Assembly: GCF_002161175.1 (NCBI RefSeq)
Contig: NZ_NFMA01000008.1
Span: 1-64,000 of the forward strand
Reading direction: 5' to 3'
Origin: Flavonifractor sp. An100
Lineage (GTDB): Bacteria; Bacillota; Clostridia; Oscillospirales; Oscillospiraceae
DNA length: 64,000 nucleotides
This document shows, piece after piece, positions 54,031 through 63,000 of the stretch (positions within the stretch are counted from its first letter, which is position 1; each line of letters opens with the position of its first letter). The translations under genes were made by a program, and so were the position numbers. Under the pieces are notes generated by a model. That model worked only from the letters and a program-made list of their open reading frames with translations, ran no database searches and was not told the DNA's origin.

Positions 54031-55101
54031 ATGCCTTTCGACATTTTTGACACCTACTACATGGCGGGCATGGTCCAGGAGATCGTCCCCGTCCAGAGCT
54101 TCTTCCGCGACCGCTATTTCCCCACCAATGCGGCGACCGACATCTTCAACGCCAACAAGGTGCTGGTCGAGTACCGCGACCGCGACCGGGCTATGGCCCC
54201 CTTCGTTGTGCGCCGTGCCGGCGACATCCCCGTGGCCCGCGGCGGCTACGAGATTCACGAGTTCGAGCCGCCCTTCACCGCCCCGTCCCGTCTGCTGACC
54301 CTGGATGACCTGCAGAAGCGCGGCTTCGGGGAGGCCCTGTATGCTGGCAGCACCCCTGCCGAGCGCGCCCGGGCGCTCCAGATGCAGGACCTCACCGACC
54401 TGGATCGTCGCATTCAGCGCCGCGAGGAGTGGATGGCCGTCCAGACCATGATCAACAACGGCTGCACCATCGTCGCCTACATCGACAACGACACCGTGGG
54501 CGAAACCTACGACATCTTCTACTTCGACACCACCGGCTCCAACCCCGCCAAGTACACCGTAGCGAACAAGTGGGACGCGTCCGGCGGCGACTGGAGGGGG
54601 GACGTCGCCGCGATGGTGAACGACCTGCTGGACCGCGGACTCCCCGCCACTGACCTGGTCGTGGGCACCGAAGTGGCCGCTTTCATCCAGAGCGACGAGA
54701 ACACGCTGAAGCTGCTGGACAACCGGCGCGCCGAGTATGGCCGCCTGGCGCCCCAGGTGCGTTACCCCGGCGTGGTGTGGATCGGCAACCTGAACTTCGA
54801 CGGCACCGACCTGGACATCTTCTCCGTGCGCGAGACTGTGCTGGACAAGGACGGCACCATCCGCCTGTTCCCCGCGACCTCCGCGATGGTCACCGCCCCC
54901 GACTGCGGCCACATGATGTACGGCCGTGTCGACCAGATCGAGGACGACAACGAGTACCACAGCTTCGCCATGCAGCGCGTGCCCAAGTTCGTCGTCGACA
55001 AGGACAAGGACACCCGCAAGCTGCGCCTGGCCTCCCGCCCCCTGGCCGCGCCCCGGAGCAAGGCCCCCTGGATGTACGCGGCCAACGTGGTCGGCACCTG
55101 A
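54031..55101 (+). CDS. Major capsid protein (lambda gpE family)
   Basis: A 356-residue HK97-fold capsid protein of the E family: FFRDRYFPTNAATDIFNANK, MAPFVVRRAGDIPVARGGYE, RIQRREEWMAVQTMINNGCT, RGDVAAMVNDLLDRGLPATD and the C-terminal DNEYHSFAMQRVPKFVVDKD. AAAGGAGG precedes the ATG. This gene has very strong GCC/GTC codon bias, as expected for a highly expressed gene. Confidence 0.95.
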   Translation: MPFDIFDTYYMAGMVQEIVPVQSFFRDRYFPTNAATDIFNANKVLVEYRDRDRAMAPFVVRRAGDIPVARGGYEIHEFEPPFTAPSRLLTLDDLQKRGFGEALYAGSTPAERARALQMQDLTDLDRRIQRREEWMAVQTMINNGCTIVAYIDNDTVGETYDIFYFDTTGSNPAKYTVANKWDASGGDWRGDVAAMVNDLLDRGLPATDLVVGTEVAAFIQSDENTLKLLDNRRAEYGRLAPQVRYPGVVWIGNLNFDGTDLDIFSVRETVLDKDGTIRLFPATSAMVTAPDCGHMMYGRVDQIEDDNEYHSFAMQRVPKFVVDKDKDTRKLRLASRPLAAPRSKAPWMYAANVVGT

Positions 55102-55125
55102 TAGGGCCGGGAAAGGAGCAGCACC

Positions 55126-55602
55126 ATGAAGCGTGTAAAAATCACCAACGGTCTGTACGGCTACCGGCCCGAGGGGGCGAAGCACCCCCGGCCGGTGTCC
55201 GCCGGCGGCCTCTGCGTCGTGACTGACACCGAGGCCGCCCGCCTGGCCTCCCTCGGCGTGGGCGTCGTCCTCGAGGACATCCCCGAGGAAGATACCACAG
55301 GAGCCGTTGCAACGCCCGTAGAGGGCGAGGACGACGAGGGGGCGGGCGTGGACACTCCCGACCAGGACGAGCCCGCAGAGGGCGAGGAAACCGCCCACCT
55401 TGACCCCGAGCAGCTCAAGGAGCTCACCAATGCCAAGCTCAAGGAGCTGGCCGAGGAAATGGGCATCGACACCGCCAAGCTCAAGACCAAGGCGCAGCTG
55501 ATCGCGGCCATCACCGACGTGCCCCTGGAGGACGCGATCTCCGGCGAGGAGGACGACGAGGGGGCTCCGGCCGGCCTCGGCGCGGAGGGACCGGTGGAAT
55601 GA
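55126..55602 (+). CDS. Acidic head protein at the gpFI position
   Basis: A 158-residue, very acidic protein. The N-terminal ~50 residues are compact (MKRVKITNGLYGYRPEGAKH), the centre is Glu/Asp/Pro-rich, and a SAP/Rho-N-like helix pair lies at ~95-130 (LKELTNAKLKELAEEMGIDT, AKLKTKAQLIAAI). By position and acidity it corresponds to lambda FI, which aids packaging, though sequence identity to FI is not evident. Confidence 0.6.
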   Translation: MKRVKITNGLYGYRPEGAKHPRPVSAGGLCVVTDTEAARLASLGVGVVLEDIPEEDTTGAVATPVEGEDDEGAGVDTPDQDEPAEGEETAHLDPEQLKELTNAKLKELAEEMGIDTAKLKTKAQLIAAITDVPLEDAISGEEDDEGAPAGLGAEGPVE

Positions 55603-55967
55603 GCGGCTTCAAGGACATGGTGACCGATGACGTCCACGCCGTTTTCCTTAACCTGGACGAGTTCGCCGAAAAGCGCACCATCCGCTATGACGGCGAGGAG
55701 TACCAGGACATTCCCATCGTCTTGTCCGGCCTGAAGGAGCAGGAGCGACGCCAGCTCCAGTCCGACCATGTCCAGGGGCTCTACCTCGTGTCATCCGTGC
55801 TCCACTGCGCACTGTCCGACCTGGGCGGCAATCAGCCCGAGAAGGGTATGCGCATCCAGATCAACAACCGGGAGGGCGGCGGCGGATTCTTCCGGGAATT
55901 CTACGTCGCCTCCTCGGTCTGTGAGATGGGGATGCTGCGGGTGGAACTGGAGGCGATCGACGAATGA
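55599..55967 (+). CDS. Head-tail connector (gpFII-like by position)
   Basis: A 122-residue protein with a beta-rich pattern (HAVFLNLDEFAEKRTIRYDG, QDIPIVLSGLKEQERRQLQS) and length close to lambda FII (117). Overlaps its neighbours by 4 bp on both sides. It probably forms the ring to which the tail attaches. Confidence 0.65.
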   Translation: MSGFKDMVTDDVHAVFLNLDEFAEKRTIRYDGEEYQDIPIVLSGLKEQERRQLQSDHVQGLYLVSSVLHCALSDLGGNQPEKGMRIQINNREGGGGFFREFYVASSVCEMGMLRVELEAIDE

Positions 55968-56539
55968 GCTACGCCATCACCATTGATGAAATCGACGATA
56001 GCCTTGACCGAGTATCGAAGCTCCTGGCCGGCGTCCCCGACGGCGTTTACCGCGCCGTCGGAAGCGCTTTGAAGCGGTCGGCGCGGCATGGCCTTACCGT
56101 CGGCATGAAGATCGTTTCCGAGGAGTACGCCATCTCCCAGGGGGAGCTGAAGTCCCGGACGAAGACCATCAACACCATCGTCAAGGACTCCGCCAGCTCC
56201 TATCAGGTCACCTTCGGCTATCGGGGGAACGTCATCCCCCTTATCAAGTTCGATACCAAGTTTGGAGCGGACGGCAAGGTGCATACCCGGGTCCTGCGCT
56301 CCAGCGCACAGCAGACCCTTGAAAACGCCTTTATCACCCATGTGGGCGGGCATACCGGCGTGTTCGAGCGCGAGGGCCCCGAGCGGTTCCCCATCCGGGA
56401 GCTGTTCGGGCCCTCTGCTGTCCAGGCGTTCTATGCTCACGAGGAGACGACCGACAAGATGGACGAGGAAATTCTGAAAACCTACGAGAGCCGCATTGAG
56501 CACGAGATCATGCGGGTGCTCAACGGATGGGGAGGGTAG
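55964..56539 (+). CDS. Minor tail protein Z-like
   Basis: A 191-residue protein matching the lambda Z family in length (192) and pattern (SLDRVSKLLAGVPDGVYRAV, GSALKRSARHGLTVGMKIVS, ITHVGGHTGVFEREGPERFP). Z acts at the head-proximal end of the tail. Confidence 0.75.
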   Translation: MSYAITIDEIDDSLDRVSKLLAGVPDGVYRAVGSALKRSARHGLTVGMKIVSEEYAISQGELKSRTKTINTIVKDSASSYQVTFGYRGNVIPLIKFDTKFGADGKVHTRVLRSSAQQTLENAFITHVGGHTGVFEREGPERFPIRELFGPSAVQAFYAHEETTDKMDEEILKTYESRIEHEIMRVLNGWGG

Positions 56540-56542
56540 CCT

Positions 56543-57034
56543 ATGGACCGAGTCATGCTCCTGGAGGAGCTGAAAGCCGTCACTGAGGACGCTGTCAAAG
56601 ACCTTATCATGCCGGTGAAGATCCAAAGCGAAAGCGAGGAGCAGCAGTACCGGGCGGCGGAGGTCTACCTGATGCGCCTGCCGGACGGCAGCGCCGCAAA
56701 GAAAAAGGCCCCCTATATCATCCATCAGGCTATCACCAGCAAAGACACCCAACCGTCCGGGGAACTGGAGGCCGGCGTCGCCGTGGTGCGCTCCATCTTT
56801 GCCGTCTACAACGACGACGAGCAGGAGGGCGGTCTTATGCTGCTCAACCTCATGGAGCGTCTGCGGATTCGCCTGTTGCGCGAGGTCGTCATCGGCCGGC
56901 GCTTCCAGCTCGACCTTGAGGCCGGCCTGGAGACTTTCATCTACCCCGACGACACCGCCCCATATTATGCCGGAGAAATGACCACCACCTGGCGCGTCCC
57001 CGGCGTGGAAAGAGAGGTACGCCAATGGCTGTGA
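56543..57034 (+). CDS. Tail terminator-like protein (gpU position)
   Basis: A 163-residue protein (SGELEAGVAVVRSIFAVYND, GGLMLLNLMERLRIRLLREV, YPDDTAPYYAGEMTTTWRVP) with an alpha/beta pattern like tail terminators. Position after Z matches lambda U. It overlaps the next gene by 10 bp. Confidence 0.55.
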   Translation: MDRVMLLEELKAVTEDAVKDLIMPVKIQSESEEQQYRAAEVYLMRLPDGSAAKKKAPYIIHQAITSKDTQPSGELEAGVAVVRSIFAVYNDDEQEGGLMLLNLMERLRIRLLREVVIGRRFQLDLEAGLETFIYPDDTAPYYAGEMTTTWRVPGVEREVRQWL

Positions 57035-57375
57035 AGAAAACTGACCCCGAAGATATGGCCCCCGCCCCCGCCGAGCAGGCTGCGGCCAGGGAGCCCAAAG
57101 AGAAAAGGATCACCACCAAGAAATCCGACGGCAAGGCCGCCGGATTTTGTGTTTACCTCGGGCCGAGCATCCGGGGGGTGATCCAGTCCGGCACGGTCTA
57201 CCGCGGCGGCAAGGCCGCTGTGCTGAAGGAGCTCGCGCCGGCCCTGGAGCGTCACCCCCTGATCGCGTCCCTGGTTGTCACCAGCGACACGCTCCCCGTG
57301 GATCGCATCAAAGTAAAGACAGCCGGAAACCTGCTGAATGTGAATTACAAGAAGCTGGCTTCCGGCAGAAAGTAA
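57025..57375 (+). CDS. Hypothetical protein upstream of the tail sheath
   Basis: A 116-residue protein: a charged N-terminal tail, then a small compact part (GKAAGFCVYLGPSIRGVIQS, VYRGGKAAVLKELAPALERH). Small proteins of this kind often precede sheath genes in myoviruses. No family recognised. Confidence 0.55.
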   Translation: MAVKKTDPEDMAPAPAEQAAAREPKEKRITTKKSDGKAAGFCVYLGPSIRGVIQSGTVYRGGKAAVLKELAPALERHPLIASLVVTSDTLPVDRIKVKTAGNLLNVNYKKLASGRK

Positions 57376-57387
57376 GGAGGACTACCT

Positions 57388-58812
57388 ATGGCAAATCATG
57401 GCGTATATGTCTCCGAGCAGGCCACCAGCGTCAGCACCCCCGTTGTCGCCGACAGCGGCGTGCCCTTCGTCGTCGGTGCGGCCCCCGTGCAGAGCGCGGC
57501 GACTCCCGCTGCGGCTGGCGTCCCCGTCCTCTGCACCAGCTGGGCCGAGGCGGTGGAGAAGCTGGGCTACTCGGATGACTGGGGGAGCTATCCCCTCTGC
57601 GAGTTCATGTACTCCCACTTCCAACTGTTCGGCTGCCAGCCCGTCATCATGTGCAATGTCCTTGACGTCGCGGACATGAAGGAGGCTGTGGCCGCTGCTG
57701 ACGTGGCCGTGTCCGACCACAAGGCCAAGCTCCCCATCGCGGCCATTGACGACGAGAACCTGGTCGTCAAGCCCGCTGGCGGCGCCGGCGAGGCCTATGT
57801 CAAGGACACCGATTACAGCACCTACTACGACGGGGAGTTCCTGGTCATCGAAGTTCTGTCCGACGGCAAGGCCTACTCCGTCGAGCAGGTGAACGTGGCC
57901 TACAACAAGGTCAAGCCCGATTCCGTGGACGATACCGCCGTTGCAACCGGCATGGAGAGCATCGAACAGTGTCTTACTACCCTGGGCATCGTGCCCGACT
58001 TGATCTGCGCCCCGGGCCACTCCCAGTCCTCGGTCGTGGCCGCTGTCATGGCGACCAAGGCCGGCGGCATCAATGGGATGTTCCAGGCCAAGGCGCTGAT
58101 CGACATTGACTCCAGTTCCGCCGGGGCTACCAGCTACACCACCGCCATCACCGAAAAGAGCGGCAACAACTTCGTCGACGTGGACGAGGTGACTTGCTGG
58201 CCCATGCTGAAGCTCGGTGACTACAAGTTCCACATGAGCACGCAGCTGGCCGGTCTGATCGCCCAGGTCGACACCGGCAACGGCGGCTGCCCCTACGAGT
58301 CTCCCAGCAACAAGAACTTCCAGTGCGACGCGATGGTGCTGGAGGACGGTACCGAGGTAAACCTCACTCTGGCACAGGCCAACATCCTCAACGACAACGG
58401 CATCGTGACCGCTCTGAACTTCATGGGCGGCTGGTGCGCTTGGGGCAACTATACCGCCTGCTATCCCTCTAACACCGACGTGAAGGACTACTTCATCCCT
58501 GTTTCCCGGATGTTCGGCTGGGTCGGCAACACCCTGATTCAGACCTTCTGGAGCAAGCTGGACAAGCCCATGAACCGGCGTCTGATCGACACCATCATGG
58601 ACACCGCCAATATCTGGCTCAACGGTCTGGTCGGTTCCGGCTACCTCCTGGGTGCCCGGGCGGAGATGGTGGACAGCGAAAATCCGCTGACCGACCTCAT
58701 GGCCGGTATCATCAAGATCCACATCTACATGACCCCGCCCTCTCCCGCTCAGGAGATCGACTTCATCCTGGAGTACGACACCAGCTACGTCACCAGTGCG
58801 CTCCAGGCGTAA
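57388..58812 (+). CDS. Contractile tail sheath protein
   Basis: A 474-residue sheath protein. It begins MANHGVYVSEQATSVSTPVV, continues VPFVVGAAPVQSAATPAAAG, and ends with the conserved C-terminal domain (WCAWGNYTACYPSNTDVKDY, FIPVSRMFGWVGNTLIQTFW ... TPPSPAQEIDFILEYDTSYV). It marks the phage as contractile-tailed despite its lambda-like head genes. Confidence 0.9.
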   Translation: MANHGVYVSEQATSVSTPVVADSGVPFVVGAAPVQSAATPAAAGVPVLCTSWAEAVEKLGYSDDWGSYPLCEFMYSHFQLFGCQPVIMCNVLDVADMKEAVAAADVAVSDHKAKLPIAAIDDENLVVKPAGGAGEAYVKDTDYSTYYDGEFLVIEVLSDGKAYSVEQVNVAYNKVKPDSVDDTAVATGMESIEQCLTTLGIVPDLICAPGHSQSSVVAAVMATKAGGINGMFQAKALIDIDSSSAGATSYTTAITEKSGNNFVDVDEVTCWPMLKLGDYKFHMSTQLAGLIAQVDTGNGGCPYESPSNKNFQCDAMVLEDGTEVNLTLAQANILNDNGIVTALNFMGGWCAWGNYTACYPSNTDVKDYFIPVSRMFGWVGNTLIQTFWSKLDKPMNRRLIDTIMDTANIWLNGLVGSGYLLGARAEMVDSENPLTDLMAGIIKIHIYMTPPSPAQEIDFILEYDTSYVTSALQA

Positions 58813-58827
58813 AAGGAGGACTGAACT

Positions 58828-59346
58828 ATGCCTAACTTCGACGAATCCGTAATCAATTTTGCGGTGTATGAGGACAGCGTAGAGTATGTCGGCATGGCCG
58901 GGGTGACCCTGCCCAACCTGGCCGCCATCGTGCAGACCCTCTCTGGCGCCGGCATCGCCGGCAACGTAGAGGTGCCCGTTCTGGGCCATTACGACGTAAT
59001 GAGTCTGACCCTCAACTTCCGCACCACCACCGAGCACAGCGTGCGCCTCTCCGAGCCTCGCCGCCATAACATCGACCTGCGCATGGCGCAGCAGATCGAG
59101 GACACCGTGGCCGGCGAGGTGAAGGTGCAGAGCATCAAGCACGTCCTGGTGGTCGTTCCCAAGACCGACACCGGCGGTACGGTCGCCCCGGCCGCTCCCA
59201 CCAACGGCTCCGGCGAGTACTCCGTCCGCTACTGGGCGACCTACATCGACGGCGCCAAGGTGCGCGAGATCGACCCGCTGAACTTCATCTGCGAGGTCAA
59301 CGGCGTCGATTACCTGGCCGACGTCCGCAAGGCCATCGGAAAGTAA
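58828..59346 (+). CDS. Tail tube protein (P2 FII family)
   Basis: A 172-residue tube protein (MPNFDESVINFAVYEDSVEY, GAGIAGNVEVPVLGHYDVMS, LTLNFRTTTEHSVRLSEPRR, VNGVDYLADVRKAIGK). It directly follows the sheath gene, as in P2-type tails, and polymerises into the inner tube. Confidence 0.9.
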   Translation: MPNFDESVINFAVYEDSVEYVGMAGVTLPNLAAIVQTLSGAGIAGNVEVPVLGHYDVMSLTLNFRTTTEHSVRLSEPRRHNIDLRMAQQIEDTVAGEVKVQSIKHVLVVVPKTDTGGTVAPAAPTNGSGEYSVRYWATYIDGAKVREIDPLNFICEVNGVDYLADVRKAIGK

Positions 59347-59355
59347 CTATCACAA

Positions 59356-59390
59356 GCCCGGGGCGGCCCTCCGTCCCGGGCCTCATTTTT
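59356..59390 (+). terminator. Attenuator-like hairpin after the tail tube gene
   Basis: GCCCGGG (59356-59362) / CCCGGGC (59375-59381) then CTCATTTTT. It likely lowers expression of the chaperone and tape measure relative to the abundant sheath and tube. Confidence 0.6.
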
Positions 59391-59406
59391 GAAAGGAGTT
59401 TGCACC

Positions 59407-59871
59407 ATGAGCGTTGATACCAAAGTGACCCCCATTCCTGCCGACGCATTTTCTGTCGAGGAGAAGACCGGCGACACCCCTGCCGTGAACGGAGCCGAGT
59501 TTGCCGCCGCCGAAACCGCGGCCAAGGCTGTGGAGGGGAATACTTCCGCCTATGTCCACAAGCTCAAGAAGCCCTTTACCTTTGAGGGCTGCACCATCGA
59601 GGAGCTGTCCTTTGACTTCGACCGGCTGACCGGCAACGACAGCCTTGCCATCGAGGACGAGCTTCAGGCCATGAACAAGCCCGTCATCGTCCCCACCTTC
59701 TCCGGCCAGTACCTGATCCGTATGGCCGCCCGCGCCTGCACCACCACCCTTACCACCCCGGACGGAAAGAGCCGGCGCATCGGCGTGGACGTCATCCAGG
59801 CGCTGCCCATCGGCGACTACAACCGCATTCGGTCGAAGGCGCGAACTTTTTTGCTGGCCTCGGAGCTGTAA
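59407..59871 (+). CDS. Tail assembly chaperone (gpE-like)
   Basis: A 154-residue protein (FTFEGCTIEELSFDFDRLTG, DSLAIEDELQAMNKPVIVPT, YLIRMAARACTTTLTTPDGK) of the tail-assembly chaperone class that precedes the tape-measure gene. ATG 59407 has GAAAGGAG upstream. A slippery T-TTT-TTG at 59847-59853, 7 codons before the stop, allows a -1 shift into the next frame. Confidence 0.85.
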   Translation: MSVDTKVTPIPADAFSVEEKTGDTPAVNGAEFAAAETAAKAVEGNTSAYVHKLKKPFTFEGCTIEELSFDFDRLTGNDSLAIEDELQAMNKPVIVPTFSGQYLIRMAARACTTTLTTPDGKSRRIGVDVIQALPIGDYNRIRSKARTFLLASEL

Positions 59872-60074
59872 CCTGTGACGGCGGGGTGTGGCTCCGAAAA
59901 CAGTGCCTCATCATGGCGCAGAACAACAACACACCAGTTTCCTACTGGGCCGCGCTCCCCTTGTCCTCGCTGACGAAGTGGATCAAGGCCAGTAACCTGC
60001 TTGTGGAAGAACAGCGGGCCAAGCGCCCGAAAAAAGCGCCGCGGCCGGTCGTCATCCGGCGCGGCAGACGATGA
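59407..60074 (+). CDS. Frameshifted tail assembly chaperone (gpE+E'-like, -1 at 59847-59853)
   Basis: After slipping one base back at T-TTT-TTG, the frame continues FFAGLGAVTCDGGVWLRKQC through CLIMAQNNNTPVSYWAALPL, SLTKWIKASNLLVEEQRAKR and PKKAPRPVVIRRGRR to the stop at 60074. This adds about 73 residues in the position and style of P2 E' or lambda GT. The downstream frame has no good start or ribosome-binding site of its own. Confidence 0.75.
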
Positions 60075-60092
60075 CCCGAAGGGAGGGACAAC

Positions 60093-63000
60093 ATGGCAAG
60101 CCGCAAAGAGTATGAGATGCTATTCCAGCTGAACGCCCAGCTGGGCGGCAGCTACAGCAAGACCTTCAAAGCCGCCCAGGACGAGCTGGCGGCCATGCAG
60201 AAAGAGATACAGTCCCTCTCCAAAACGCAGTCGGACATCACCGCCTACCAGAAACAGCAGACGGCGGTGGAGAACACCCGGAAGCGCCTGGAACTCCTTC
60301 AGCAGCAGTATGACAACATCCAGAAGGAGATCCAGCAGACAGGGGAATTTTCTGCTGACCTGCAAAATAAGCTGCTCGCCAAGCAGCAGCAGATTGACAA
60401 GACCACCTCCTCCCTGAATCGGCAGACCGAGAGGCTGGACGAGATGGGCGACGCCTTGAAAGAGGCTGGGGTCAACATGGACGACCTCGGGCAGAGCTCT
60501 GCCCGGCTCACCAACCGTATCGACGTGCTGAAAAAGGAGCAGGAGGAGGTCGCCGAGGGCGCGCAGACCTTCGGGAACAAGGCGAGCCAGGCGTTCGGTG
60601 CCGTCCATGAGGCGATCGTGGCAGCGGGCATCGCCACCGCTCTGAAAGAGGTCTATGAGTACTTCGCGGACTGCGCCCAGGCGTCTATGGACTTCGAGTC
60701 GGCGATGACCGGCGTGGCCAAGACCACCGACCTCACCGACGACGAGCTGTCCGCCATGTCGGACGCCATCAAGGAAATGTCTACGGAGATCCCCGCGACG
60801 ACCGAGGAGCTGGCGGCCATCGCCGAATCCGCCGGCCAGCTGGGCATCCACAAGGAGTCCCTGCTGGACTTCACGGAAATCATGGCCATGCTGGGCACAT
60901 CGACCAACATGACCGCGGACGAAGCGGCCACCAGCCTCTCCCGTCTGGCGAACATCACCGGGATGTCCCAGGAGGACTTTGACCGGCTGGGCGCTACCAT
61001 CGTTGACCTGGGCAACAACCTGGCGACGACGGAAAAAGAGATCGTGGACATGAGTATGCGCATCGCCGGTGCCGGCGCACAGGTCGGCATGACTGAGGCG
61101 GAGATCATGTCTTTCTCCGGCGCCCTGTCCTCTGTCGGCATCGAGGCCGAGGCCGGCGGCTCCGCATTCTCCACCCTGATCTCCAATATGTCGCTCGCCG
61201 TCCAGCAGGGCGGCGACGGGCTGGAGCAGTTCGCGGACGTGGCGGGTATGTCCGCCTCTGAATTTGCCGCGGCCTTTGAAGAGGACGCGGCCGGGGCCAT
61301 CATCCAGTTTATCCAGGGCCTCGGCAACATGGAATCCGAGGGACGCAGCGCAATCGCCGTTCTGGACGACATGGGCCTGTCCGACATCCGTATGCGTGAC
61401 GCCCTGCTCCGTGCGGCCGGCGCCAGCGACGTGTTCACCAACGCCCTGCAGATCGGCAGCAACGCCTGGGATGAAAACACCGCCCTGGTCAACGAGGCCA
61501 CAAAGCGGTATGCCACCACCCAGAGCCAGCTGACCATGATGCAGAACGCCTACAAGAACCTGAAGGTGGCCATCGGCGACGCCTACACCCCGGCGCTCCA
61601 GAAAGCCTACTCCGTGGGCACCCAGGTCCTCAATGCGGTTTCCCAGTTCATCAAGCAGAATCCGGCCCTGGTCAACGCCATCACCGCCTTTGTGGGGGTG
61701 CTGGGCCTGGTGGTCGCGGCCCTGGCCGCCTACACCGTGGGCGCGAAGGTCGCGGCCGCCGCATCCGCCATGCTCACCGCAGCCATCCCGGGTGTGAATA
61801 TCATCATGGGCGTAGCTGCGGCCGTGGCCGGCGTGACCGCCGCCATCGCCGCCCTTGCCACCGCCGCCGCCAATGACGCCGTTCCCTCTGTGGACGAGCT
61901 GACCCAGGCGGCCCAGGGAATGCGGGAAGCGATGGACGAGGCCAACGCCACCTACGACGATACGGTTTCCTCCACGCTGGCGGCCGCCGGTGTGGCAGAT
62001 ACCTACATCGCCAAACTGGAGGAGATGGAAGCCGCCGGTGTCCGCACCGAGGAGGAGCACCGGCAGTATCACAACACCCTGGCCCTGCTCTGCCAGGTGG
62101 TGCCTGACCTCGCCAACTACATCGACCTTGAGACAGACACCATCGAGGGCGGCACCGCCGCGCTCCGGGCGAATACTGAGGCATGGAAGCAGAACGCCAT
62201 GCAGCAGGCCTACCAGGAGCAGCTGACCGCCCTGTATAGCCAGTACTCCGCCGTGCTGATCGAGGCCGAGGAGAACAGCATCGGGCTCACCAAGGCGCAG
62301 TATGACCTTGAGGCGGCCGAGAAGAAGCAGACCGATACCTTCAACCGAATGAACGAGTTGATGGAGGAAGCCAACGCCGAGGCCCAGGCTTACAGCGAGG
62401 AGTACGGCGTGTGGGCCGATGCCACGACCTTCTTGACCCAGGAATACTACGACCTCCAGGACTCCATCTACGACATCAACGACGAAATCTGGACGGCCCA
62501 GGACACCATCGACGCCTACACCAAGGCCATCGAGGAGGACCAGGAAGCGGTCGCCGCCGCCGAGGAGGAAATCGCACTGGCGGAGGAGGCGGTACAAAAC
62601 CTTACCGCCGCCACCCAGGAGGGCGGAGACGCCGCCACCGAAGCAGCCGCCCAGGAACAGGAGCTGCAGACCGCCATCACCGGCGTGAAGGAGGAAATCA
62701 ACGCTCTTGTGACCGCCTACACCGAGGCATACGACGCCGCCCTGGAGAGCATATCTGGACAGTACCAGCTATGGGATGAGGCCGCAGGCGTCGTTGCAAC
62801 GAGTGCGGGTACCATCAATTCGGCCCTGGAGAGCCAGATCACCTACTGGCAGGACTACAACGCCAATTTGCAGACCTTGACCGAGCGCAGCGCCGACATC
62901 GAGGGCCTGAGCGAGATGATCGCCTCCTTTGCCGACGGCTCCGAAGAAAGCGTGAACGCGATTGCCGGCATGGCAGGAGCCACCGACGAGCAGCTGGCGA

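Larger units (their letters stand above)
27532..62800. repeat. Dispersed GTTGCAAC words in the prophage (nine copies)
   Basis: The self-complementary 8-mer GTTGCAAC occurs at 27532, 29306, 35166, 42671, 44329, 50242, 55306, 57940 and 62793. I found none in the first 25 kb. Seven copies encode in-frame Val-Ala-Thr (GTT GCA AC), using GTT and GCA codons that the surrounding genes otherwise avoid. The copies are spread over different functional modules rather than clustered. Confidence 0.6.

Noticed and set aside
53542-55398. 618-codon minus-strand open frame opposite the capsid genes
   Set aside because: It is the complement of strongly biased GC-rich codons of the capsid, decoration and FI-like genes. 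It has no ribosome-binding site and no domain pattern.
57382-59142. 586-codon minus-strand open frame opposite the tail sheath and tube
   Set aside because: Antisense shadow of clearly assigned tail genes.
60120-62597. 825-codon minus-strand open frame opposite the tape-measure gene
   Set aside because: A shadow frame produced by third-position G/C in the tape-measure gene; composition is Gly/His/Leu-rich without recognisable domains.
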